Source: DAOTZU01 sp034433995
Lineage (GTDB): Bacteria > Chloroflexota > Anaerolineae > UBA1429
Assembly: GCA_034433995.1 (NCBI GenBank)
Contig: DAOTZU010000200.1
Coordinates: forward strand, 1-13,049
Direction of reading: 5' to 3'
Length of the DNA: 13,049 nt
Shown here: positions 6,061 through 12,231 of the stretch, in pieces
Position numbering within the stretch: position 1 is the first letter of the stretch
How the letters are laid out: each line of letters starts with the position of its first letter
The notes under the pieces: generated by a model
What the model saw: only the letters and a program-made list of their open reading frames with translations
Databases searched by the model: none
What the model was told of the DNA's origin: nothing
Made by a program: the position numbers and the translations under genes

Positions 6061-7164
6061 ATGGCATCTAGCAGCGGCCCAATGATTCTCTGCGATGGCT
6101 TGGTCAAGATCTACAAAGTCCAAGATCTTGAGGTGGTAGCCTTGCAGGGCCTGGACCTGGTGGTGGAGCGGGGCGAGTTTCTCGCCATCGTCGGCCCCAG
6201 CGGTAGCGGCAAGTCGAGCCTGATGAACATCCTGGGCGGCTTGGATCGGCCCACCGCCGGCAAGGTCATCGTGGATGGCCAGGATTTGCTCAAGCTCTCG
6301 TCCTACGGCCTGACACGCTACCGCCGGCAGAAGGTGGGGTTCGTATGGCAACAGCCCTCGCGTAACCTCATCCCCTACCTTTCGGTAGAGGAGAATGTGG
6401 AGCTGCCCATGATCGTCTCGGGCATGCCCTACAAGGAGCGCAAGGAATGGGCGCGGGAGATGTTGGAGGCTGTGGGCCTGTGGGAGCGCCGCCATCACAA
6501 CTTGCATCAGCTCTCCGGCGGCGAGCAGCAGCGCACGGCCATCGGCGTGGCCCTGGCCAACAAGCCCGTCCTGCTCTTGGCCGACGAGCCCACCGGCGAG
6601 GTGGATACCGCCACCGCCCAGACCATCCTGAACACCTTGCGCTATTTGAACGAGACCTATAACCTGACCATCGTCACCGTGACCCACGACCCCCGCATCG
6701 CCGACCAGGTAGACCGGGTGGTGGCCATCCGCGATGGCAAGACCAGCAGCGAGCGCATCCGCCGCGTGCTGACCACCCCCGAAGCGGTGATCAGCGCCGT
6801 GACCGAGATGAGCAGCAAGGCGCCAGAAGCGGAACAGGAGGCGCCGGCGGAACAGCCCGCGCCCCCCATGGAGGAGCAAGTCACCTACCATGAATATGTG
6901 GTGGTGGATGCGGCAGGGCGCCTGCAGATCCCACGGGAGTACCTGGAGAAGCTGGGCATCACCGATCGCGCCCAGGTGGACCTGGTGGAGGAGGGCATCC
7001 TCATCCGTCCGGCTGTGGGGCTGGAGGGCATCACCTCGCAGACGGCGCGCGTGTCCGAGCTGGCGGAACACTGGGGCCCCCAACGTCACACCAAGGATTG
7101 GCGCATCCGCGTGGGTGATGCCAGCCGTGGATTACGTAGCCTGATCAAGAGGGACCACAAGTGA
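6061..7164 (+). CDS. ABC transporter ATPase fused to a C-terminal AbrB/MazE-like domain
   Basis: ATPase of the exporter, 367 residues. Residues 1-230 form an ABC domain of the MacB/LolD class with every catalytic motif present: Walker A GPSGSGKSS (45-53), Q-loop in GFVWQQ (93-98), signature LSGGEQQR (151-158), Walker B LLLADEPTGE (171-180) and switch His209. The D-loop reads EVDT where the partner has ELDS. After an Ala/Glu/Pro-rich linker (about 252-275), residues 278-318 read as an AbrB/SpoVT-type swapped-hairpin: VVVDAAGRLQIPREYLEKLG, then an acidic turn and ILIRP. That fold normally dimerises and binds DNA. About 50 more residues without a clear match follow. The ATG at 6061 has GGAGAGG (6045-6051) at 9 bases inside the permease end; a TTG at 6043 would lengthen it by six residues but lacks such a site. 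The stop overlaps the next GTG as GTGA. Confidence 0.9.
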   Translation: MASSSGPMILCDGLVKIYKVQDLEVVALQGLDLVVERGEFLAIVGPSGSGKSSLMNILGGLDRPTAGKVIVDGQDLLKLSSYGLTRYRRQKVGFVWQQPSRNLIPYLSVEENVELPMIVSGMPYKERKEWAREMLEAVGLWERRHHNLHQLSGGEQQRTAIGVALANKPVLLLADEPTGEVDTATAQTILNTLRYLNETYNLTIVTVTHDPRIADQVDRVVAIRDGKTSSERIRRVLTTPEAVISAVTEMSSKAPEAEQEAPAEQPAPPMEEQVTYHEYVVVDAAGRLQIPREYLEKLGITDRAQVDLVEEGILIRPAVGLEGITSQTARVSELAEHWGPQRHTKDWRIRVGDASRGLRSLIKRDHK

Positions 7165-7892
7165 CCGAGATATTAGCAACAGGGCAGGCAAGAATCGTGG
7201 CAGGAAACCAAGAATACGCGATCCAGAGCCAGGATGTCACCCGCGTCTATCGCGTGGATCACCAAGAGGTGCACGCGCTGCGCGGAGTAAACCTCCGCGT
7301 GGCGCCGGGCGAATTCGTGGCCTTGATGGGACGGTCGGGTTCGGGCAAGACAACCCTGCTGAACATCATCGGCGGGCTAGACCGCCCAACAGGCGGCCAG
7401 GTCTTGCTCTTTGGCCGAGACATCACCAAGCTCTCCGACCGTGAACTCACCGAGCTCCGGCGGCACAAGATCGGCTTTGTCTTTCAATCCTTTGCCCTCA
7501 TGCCCACCATGTCGGCATACGAGAACGTGGAATTGCCCATGCGCATGGTGGGCGCCGGCCGCCGGGAACGGCACAAGCGGGTGATGGAGTGCTTGGAGCT
7601 GGTGGGACTGACCCGCTGGGCCAAACACCGCCCGCAGGAGATGTCCGGCGGCCAGCAACAACGGGTGGCCATCGCCCGGGCCATCGTCAATCGCCCCGGC
7701 CTCATCTTGGCCGATGAGCCGACGGGCGAGTTGGATAGCACCACCGGGCGCACCATCATGGCCCTCTTTCAGCGCATCGCCAAAGAGGAGAATGTAACCA
7801 TCGTCATGGCCTCCCACGACCCCACCATCGAGGAATATGTGGATTATACCTTCCGCATGGTGGATGGCCGCATCATCAACGAGCGTCCCTAA
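7161..7892 (+). CDS. ABC transporter ATPase (MacB/LolD-like), second of the exporter
   Basis: Second nucleotide-binding subunit, 243 residues, the normal length for a stand-alone LolD/MacB-class ATPase. Motifs: Walker A GRSGSGKTT (57-65), Q-loop in GFVFQS with Gln109, signature MSGGQQQR (161-168) then VAIARAI, Walker B LILADEPTGE (181-190), D-loop LDS and switch His219. The N-terminal ~20 residues before the ABC fold are unconserved-looking. The GTG start overlaps the previous gene's TGA and has AAGAGGG (7147-7153) at 7 bases, so translation is probably coupled. It differs clearly from the first ATPase in its Q-loop surroundings and signature and lacks the AbrB-like tail. The two may therefore pair as a heterodimer on the two-domain permease (inference). 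Confidence 0.93.
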   Translation: MTEILATGQARIVAGNQEYAIQSQDVTRVYRVDHQEVHALRGVNLRVAPGEFVALMGRSGSGKTTLLNIIGGLDRPTGGQVLLFGRDITKLSDRELTELRRHKIGFVFQSFALMPTMSAYENVELPMRMVGAGRRERHKRVMECLELVGLTRWAKHRPQEMSGGQQQRVAIARAIVNRPGLILADEPTGELDSTTGRTIMALFQRIAKEENVTIVMASHDPTIEEYVDYTFRMVDGRIINERP

Positions 7893-7914
7893 AGATCCCG
7901 CGGCTGCAACTTAT

Positions 7915-7948
7915 AGACCTGACAGGTCTTCTCAGACCTGTCAGGTCT
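7915..7948. repeat. Perfect 15-bp inverted repeat with palindromic arms, possible terminator
   Basis: AGACCTGACAGGTCT (7915-7929) and its exact reverse complement AGACCTGTCAGGTCT (7934-7948) flank the 4-base loop TCTC. Each arm is itself a 7+1+7 palindrome. It lies 22 bases after the last exporter gene, so it could stop transcription as a hairpin, but no T-run follows. It shares the core of the hairpin at 792-820. Confidence 0.7.
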
Positions 7949-7965
7949 GTTGCTACCTCTTCCAC

Positions 7966-7994
7966 TTGCCCCTCTCTCGCCTCTATGCTATACT
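7966..7994 (+). promoter_or_regulatory. Extended -10 sigma-70 type promoter
   Basis: TTGCCC (7966-7971), 17-base spacer, TATACT (7989-7994), with TG at 7986-7987 forming an extended -10 (TGCTATACT). Transcription would start near 8001, giving a leader of about 140 bases before the zinc-ribbon gene at 8142. I recognise no riboswitch in that leader. Confidence 0.6.
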
Positions 7995-8141
7995 GCAACG
8001 CAACCCGAGCCCGTTTGCCAGCTTTGATCATCCCTATCACCCTCAAGGGGCGTGGCGAGGCATACAAGGCCGGGCGGAAGGTCCACAGAAAAGCATCCTC
8101 CGTGATCGCTTTCGGTTTCCAGGAAAAGGAAGGACGCGCTG

Positions 8142-8843
8142 ATGAACCTGGTGGAGATTCTCTGTCGCCTGCAGACGCTCGACCAGGAATGGGAGGAAAA
8201 GGGCCGGCGTTTCCAGGCCTTGCGGCAGCAGCTCGCCGATCAGACCCCCTTGGAGAGCCGCCGCGAGGCGCAACGCCGGCGGGAGATGCAACTGGCCTCG
8301 CGGCGCCGTGACCTGCGCGACGCCGAACTGGAGCTGGCCAGCCTGCAAGAGAAGGCCCGTGAGATCGAGACCAACCTCTACAGTGGCCACATTCGCGCCC
8401 CCAAGGAATTGGAGAACCTGCGCCGTGATGGCGAACAGATCAAACAGCGCATCGCCCAACTGGAGGACCGCATCTTGGCCGCCATGACCGAGCTGGATGA
8501 GCTGGAGGCAGCCAGCCAGCAGGGCGCGGAGGAGCTACGCGCCTTTGAGAGCCAGTGGGCCGAAACCCGCGAGTCCCTGACCCAGGAACATAAAGCCTTG
8601 CGGGCCAGGCTTCAAGAGCTGCAAACGGAGCGCGAGCAGACCCGATCGCTCCTCGATCGCAACGTCTTGGCCCTGTACGACGCTCTGCGCGCCCAAAAGG
8701 GCGGCCAGGCCCTGGCCCCGCTGCGGGATGGCCTGTGTCAGGTTTGTCGGGTGGCCCTTCCCTCTTTCAAGATCCAAAGCGTCGAAACCGGCGAGAGCAT
8801 CATCACCTGCGAGGGCTGCGGCCGCATCCTCTATCGCGCCTAG
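8142..8843 (+). CDS. Coiled-coil protein with C-terminal C4 zinc ribbon (DUF164/COG1579 class)
   Basis: 233 residues. About 1-185 are a long, highly charged helical hairpin (Glu/Arg/Gln/Leu-rich coiled coil) that includes the family segment YSGHIRAPKELENLRRD (about 84-100). The last 35 residues form a zinc ribbon with Cys199-x2-Cys202 and Cys223-x2-Cys226. This is the architecture of the CT398/HP0958 group, which is often annotated as a putative nucleic-acid-binding zinc-ribbon protein; a general function is not established. The ATG has AAGGAAGGA (8126-8134) at 7 bases and a good promoter upstream. The ATPase/propeller gene follows after only 30 bases, so the two are probably co-transcribed, though I know of no functional link between them. 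Confidence 0.88.
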   Translation: MNLVEILCRLQTLDQEWEEKGRRFQALRQQLADQTPLESRREAQRRREMQLASRRRDLRDAELELASLQEKAREIETNLYSGHIRAPKELENLRRDGEQIKQRIAQLEDRILAAMTELDELEAASQQGAEELRAFESQWAETRESLTQEHKALRARLQELQTEREQTRSLLDRNVLALYDALRAQKGGQALAPLRDGLCQVCRVALPSFKIQSVETGESIITCEGCGRILYRA

Positions 8844-8873
8844 GCGCAGCCAAGCACTGGGGAGCGATAAGCC

Positions 8874-11015
8874 TTGGAGAACCCCTACATTGTGGAGCGC
8901 CCGCTGACGGAGCGGGACCTGTTCTTCGGCCGCGAGGAATTTTTTGACCTTCTGACGGCGGCCCTGCACCGAGGCCGGCGCATCATCTTGTTATACGGCC
9001 GCCGGCGCATCGGCAAGACCTCTTTTCTCAACCAGCTCCCTGCCCGCTACAGCGCCCGCTACCAGGTGCACCTCGCGACCCTGGACACGGCCGCCGAGGG
9101 CAGCCCGGACCTCCTCTGGGACGCGCTCGGCGCCATCGCCCGCGCCACGGGATATCCCATCCCCGATCTGGAGACGTACAAGCGCGACCCCACGGCGACA
9201 GCCCGCGCTTATCTGCGCGAGCTGACCCGCGCCGAGGACACCACGCGCCATCTGGTCTGCCTCGATGCTCTCCCAGAGGGCTCCTTAGCCCCCCAAGGCC
9301 CCGGCCGCGCCCTCCTGGCCAGCTTGCACCAGGCCTTGCCCGAGACCCCCGCCTGGGCCTTCCTCATCGCCATCCAGGGAGCACCGCCACAGGCCACGGA
9401 AGAGGGTGATGACCTGGCCGCGCTCCCCCGCATCGTCCTGGGGCCTTTGACCGAGGACGAGACCCATGACGCCCTCACCACGCCGGTGCGCAACGTCTTG
9501 GCCTATGATTACGAGGCGGTCAACCACATCCACCGTCTATGTGGCGGACAGCCCTATTTTGTGCAGCTCTTTGGCCACATCCTCTTTGAGCGCCGCGCGG
9601 CCATGGGTTGGGTGGGCCTACCTGAAGTGGAACAGGCCGCCGCCAACGTGGTGGAGCAGGCCACGCCCCAGTTCCAGGCCCTCTGGCAGGCCTGTTCCCC
9701 TCTGGAACGGGTGGTCCTTTGCGCCCTGGCCGAGATGCCCGGCCACCACGGCCTGGGCTCGGCCCAGGACGTGCTCCTTTATCTGCACCAACGCCAGGTG
9801 GAGGTGTCCCTGCCCGCCATCGAAGCCGCCCTGCAAGCACTGGTTGGGCGCGACATCCTGGAACAGCTCGGTGGCCCCATCTTGCGTTTCCGCGTGGCGC
9901 TTTGGAGCGCCTGGCTGAAACGCTACCAGAGCCTCGCCCAGGCGCTGCGGCAGGCCAAGCTGCGGCGGCGCGCAACGGCACAGCCCATGGCGCCGCCTGA
10001 GGGACGCCAGCGAGATTGGGTGGGCCTGTTGCTCTGGCTGGTGGCCGCCGCCCTGGTGGTCTCCATCGCCACGGTCTGGCGTTCCCGAGAGCGGGGCATC
10101 ATCTGGACAGCCGCGCCGACCGCCACCCCCCAAACTACGCGGTTAGCCCCTGCGGTAACTCTATCACCCACAAGCCTTACCGGGGCAAATGCGGGCGTGG
10201 CGCCGGGGTTCATCGTTTACTGCGCCAAGGAGCGCGCAGAGGACACCTGGGAGATCTATGTGATGCGCAGCGACGGCTCTGACCCCATACGCCTGACCCA
10301 AAACGAGGCCAACGACACGCTGCCCAGATGGTCACCGGATGGGCGGCGGATCGTATTCGTCTCCGATCGCGACGGCAACCGCGAGATCTATGTCATGAAC
10401 GCCGACGGCAACGAACAGCTCAACCTCACCCGGCACCCCGCCGAGGATTGGACGCCCTGCTGGTCGCCCGATGGGCAGCGCATCGCCTTTGCCTCGTTCC
10501 GCGACGGCAATTGGGAGATCTATGTCATGAGCGCCGACGGCACCAATCCCCAACGGTTGACCCGAAACAACGCTGCCGACTATAGCCCCGCCTGGTCCCC
10601 TGATGGGCAGCGCATCGCTTTCGTCTCCAACCGCGATGGCAATTTAGAGATCTATATCATGAACGCTGACGGCTCGAACCCCACGCGGTTCACCCAGCAC
10701 GAGGCCACAGACCAAAATCCCGCCTGGTCACCCGACGGATTGTGGCTCTATTGGGAGAGCGCTCGCGATGGTAATATGGAGATCTATCGCGCCCGGCTCG
10801 ATGGCGCCGAGCTCACCAACCTCACCCGCGATCCCCAGGCCAACCATCACGGCCCCACCTGCTCCCCAAGGGGCGACAAGATCGCCTTTTTCTCCAACCG
10901 CGACCAAGGTTGGGATATTTACACCATTGACCTGGCCACAGGGGTCAAGACCAACCTCACCCTGAGCACAACCCTGGAACAGATGCCCCATTGGGGCGCG
11001 GCCGGCCGGCCCTAG
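8874..11015 (+). CDS. Membrane-spanning P-loop ATPase fused to a TolB-like (PD40) beta-propeller
   Basis: 713 residues in four parts. (1) A cytoplasmic P-loop ATPase of the AAA/STAND-like group, about 1-270: an N-terminal NPYIVERPL...DLFFGREE motif, Walker A GRRRIGKTS (42-50), a Walker-B-like LVCLD with Asp131 but Ala at 132 where a Glu is usual, and GGQPYFVQLF (224-233). (2) A winged-helix-like segment (about 275-350). (3) One membrane helix (about 382-402) after an Arg-rich stretch, which suggests the N-terminus is inside. (4) A Thr/Pro/Ala-rich linker, then a propeller (about 445-713) of six WSPDG / RDGN-EIYVM repeats. The start is TTG at 8874, with GGGGAG (8859-8864) at 9 bases and a stop just upstream in frame. 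The likely role is sensing or signalling across the membrane (inference). It ends convergently with deoC, sharing CTAG. Confidence 0.85.
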   Translation: MENPYIVERPLTERDLFFGREEFFDLLTAALHRGRRIILLYGRRRIGKTSFLNQLPARYSARYQVHLATLDTAAEGSPDLLWDALGAIARATGYPIPDLETYKRDPTATARAYLRELTRAEDTTRHLVCLDALPEGSLAPQGPGRALLASLHQALPETPAWAFLIAIQGAPPQATEEGDDLAALPRIVLGPLTEDETHDALTTPVRNVLAYDYEAVNHIHRLCGGQPYFVQLFGHILFERRAAMGWVGLPEVEQAAANVVEQATPQFQALWQACSPLERVVLCALAEMPGHHGLGSAQDVLLYLHQRQVEVSLPAIEAALQALVGRDILEQLGGPILRFRVALWSAWLKRYQSLAQALRQAKLRRRATAQPMAPPEGRQRDWVGLLLWLVAAALVVSIATVWRSRERGIIWTAAPTATPQTTRLAPAVTLSPTSLTGANAGVAPGFIVYCAKERAEDTWEIYVMRSDGSDPIRLTQNEANDTLPRWSPDGRRIVFVSDRDGNREIYVMNADGNEQLNLTRHPAEDWTPCWSPDGQRIAFASFRDGNWEIYVMSADGTNPQRLTRNNAADYSPAWSPDGQRIAFVSNRDGNLEIYIMNADGSNPTRFTQHEATDQNPAWSPDGLWLYWESARDGNMEIYRARLDGAELTNLTRDPQANHHGPTCSPRGDKIAFFSNRDQGWDIYTIDLATGVKTNLTLSTTLEQMPHWGAAGRP
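10251..10910 (+). repeat. Tandem 132-base coding repeats (beta-propeller blades)
   Basis: The nonamer GAGATCTAT recurs at 10251, 10383, 10515, 10647 and 10779, each exactly 132 bases (44 codons) apart. A sixth, diverged copy (GATATTTAC) lies near 10914. Each unit encodes EIYVM, a DG turn, RLT, WSPDG and a hydrophobic strand. The period is exact and the DNA is alike as well as the protein, which suggests fairly recent duplication or conversion between blades. Confidence 0.85.
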
Positions 11016-11791
11016 GCAGAACCCTGGGCGGCGGCCGCCTCCTGCATGATCTTGATCCCGGCGCTGGTCCCAAGACGGTTGGCACCGGCGGCGATCATGG
11101 CCAGGGCCGTCTCATAACTGCGGATGCCGCCGGCCGCCTTCACCCCCACCTGGGGCCCCACCACGGCACGCATCAAGGCCACATCGGCCGTGGTGGCCCC
11201 GGCGGGGCCGAAACCGGTGGATGTCTTGACAAAGGCAGCCCCCGCCTCCACAGCCAAGAGGCAGGCGGCCACCTTCTCCTCGTCGGTCAGGTAGGCCGTC
11301 TCCAGGATCACCTTGCAGGGGACGCCGTGGGCGCGGCCGGCCTCCACCACGCCGGCGATGTCATCGCGCACCAGGGTGTACTCGCCCGCCTTCAGCGCGC
11401 CGATATTGAGCACCATGTCCACCTCTTGGGCGCCCTCTTCGATGGCGCAGCGGGCCTCCAAGGCCTTGACCTTGGCCAGCATCGCCCCCAAGGGAAAGCC
11501 CACCGTGGAACCCACCAGCACCCCCGTGCCCTGCAAAAGCCGGGCGCAAAGGGCCACGTGGCAGGAATTAACGCACACCGAGGCAAAGTGGTATTGTGCC
11601 GCCTCGGCGCAGAGGGCCTCCACCTGGCTGGGCAGGGCGTCAGCCTTGAGCAGCGTGTGATCAATCAGCGCGGCCAGCTGCGCAACCGTCAACCGTACCG
11701 GCGCCGGAGCCGGTGCCTCAGCGCGGGCTCGGGCCAATGCCTCGGCCACACGTTGGCGCAAAATCGGCCACAGAACTTGATGATGGCTCAT
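11012..11791 (-). CDS. deoC: Deoxyribose-phosphate aldolase
   Basis: DeoC reversibly splits 2-deoxy-D-ribose 5-phosphate into glyceraldehyde 3-phosphate and acetaldehyde, the last step of deoxynucleoside breakdown in the cytoplasm. The 259 residues hold a class I aldolase TIM barrel. LIDHTLLKADA opens the barrel (42-52), Asp125 lies in EVDMVLNIG, the Schiff-base Lys189 lies in FVKTSTGF, and the proton-relay Lys218 lies in VKAAGGIR. The first ~34 residues form an Ala/Arg/Pro-rich N-terminal extension before the barrel, which makes it longer than the shortest bacterial DeoCs (about 220). The ATG overlaps the cdd stop as ATGA and has AGGAG (11798-11802) 6 bases upstream. No terminator follows, because its TAG overlaps the stop of the convergent gene. 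Confidence 0.96.
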   Translation of the reverse strand: MSHHQVLWPILRQRVAEALARARAEAPAPAPVRLTVAQLAALIDHTLLKADALPSQVEALCAEAAQYHFASVCVNSCHVALCARLLQGTGVLVGSTVGFPLGAMLAKVKALEARCAIEEGAQEVDMVLNIGALKAGEYTLVRDDIAGVVEAGRAHGVPCKVILETAYLTDEEKVAACLLAVEAGAAFVKTSTGFGPAGATTADVALMRAVVGPQVGVKAAGGIRSYETALAMIAAGANRLGTSAGIKIMQEAAAAQGSA

Positions 11792-12231
11792 GGTGCACTC
11801 CTTTCCTCCCCCTCAGCCTTGACCAGATTCGCCCGCGAAAAGGGCTGCGGATAGAGCGCGGCCAGGGAGGTGAAGCGCGCCTGGCCGGCGGTATCGGCCA
11901 CCAGGATGGGCAGATCCTGGGCGAACTCGCTCAACACTTGGCGGCAGGCGCCACAGGGCATGGCCCCCGACTCGGTGATCACCGCCAAGGCGACGACCTC
12001 CCGTTCCCCCTCGGAGATGGCCTTCCACACCGCCACCCGCTCGGCGCAAACCGTCAACCCGGAGGAGGCGTTCTCCACGTTGCAGCCAGAGTAGATGCGC
12101 CCCGAGGCCCCCCGCACGGCGGCCCCCACGGGGAAGCGGGAATAGGGAGCGTGGGCCTTGGCGCGGGCGGCCAGGGCCGCCTCCAGCAGGGCGCGCCACT
12201 CGGAAGAGAGCAAAGGGTCAGGCGCGCTCAT
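11788..12231 (-). CDS. cdd: Cytidine deaminase
   Basis: Cdd deaminates cytidine and deoxycytidine to uridine and deoxyuridine in pyrimidine salvage. With the start at 12231 it has 147 residues, close to the small homotetrameric class (about 130-140). Substrate and zinc motifs are intact: FPVGAA (33-38), NVENAS (51-56), CAE (Cys62, catalytic Glu64) and PCGAC (zinc ligands Cys93 and Cys96). Frames starting at 12252 or 12249 are longer but lack a ribosome-binding site; the ATG at 12231 has GAGGAGG (12241-12247) at 9 bases. The gene overlaps the glmU end by 14 bases and deoC by 4, so translation of the three is probably coupled. Cdd and DeoC act in the same breakdown route via nucleoside phosphorylase, which is not encoded here. 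Confidence 0.95.
   Translation of the reverse strand: MSAPDPLLSSEWRALLEAALAARAKAHAPYSRFPVGAAVRGASGRIYSGCNVENASSGLTVCAERVAVWKAISEGEREVVALAVITESGAMPCGACRQVLSEFAQDLPILVADTAGQARFTSLAALYPQPFSRANLVKAEGEERSAP

Larger units (their letters stand above)
7893..8141. other. 249-base intergenic region between exporter operon and zinc-ribbon gene
   Basis: It contains the double-palindrome hairpin (7915-7948), the extended -10 promoter (7966-7994), a ~140-base leader of unknown structure and the Shine-Dalgarno AAGGAAGGA (8126-8134). I see no small gene or recognisable RNA in it. Confidence 0.6.

Noticed and set aside
6019..7089. Minus-strand open frame of 356 codons opposite the first ATPase
   Set aside because: It is the mirror of a gene with complete ABC motifs. 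No domain is seen.
8001..8141. Possible structured RNA in the leader of the zinc-ribbon gene (the stretch near 8070-8095 resembles bits of RNase P RNA)
   Set aside because: The similarity is to a few bases only. The leader is far too short for RNase P RNA and I find no conserved riboswitch core.
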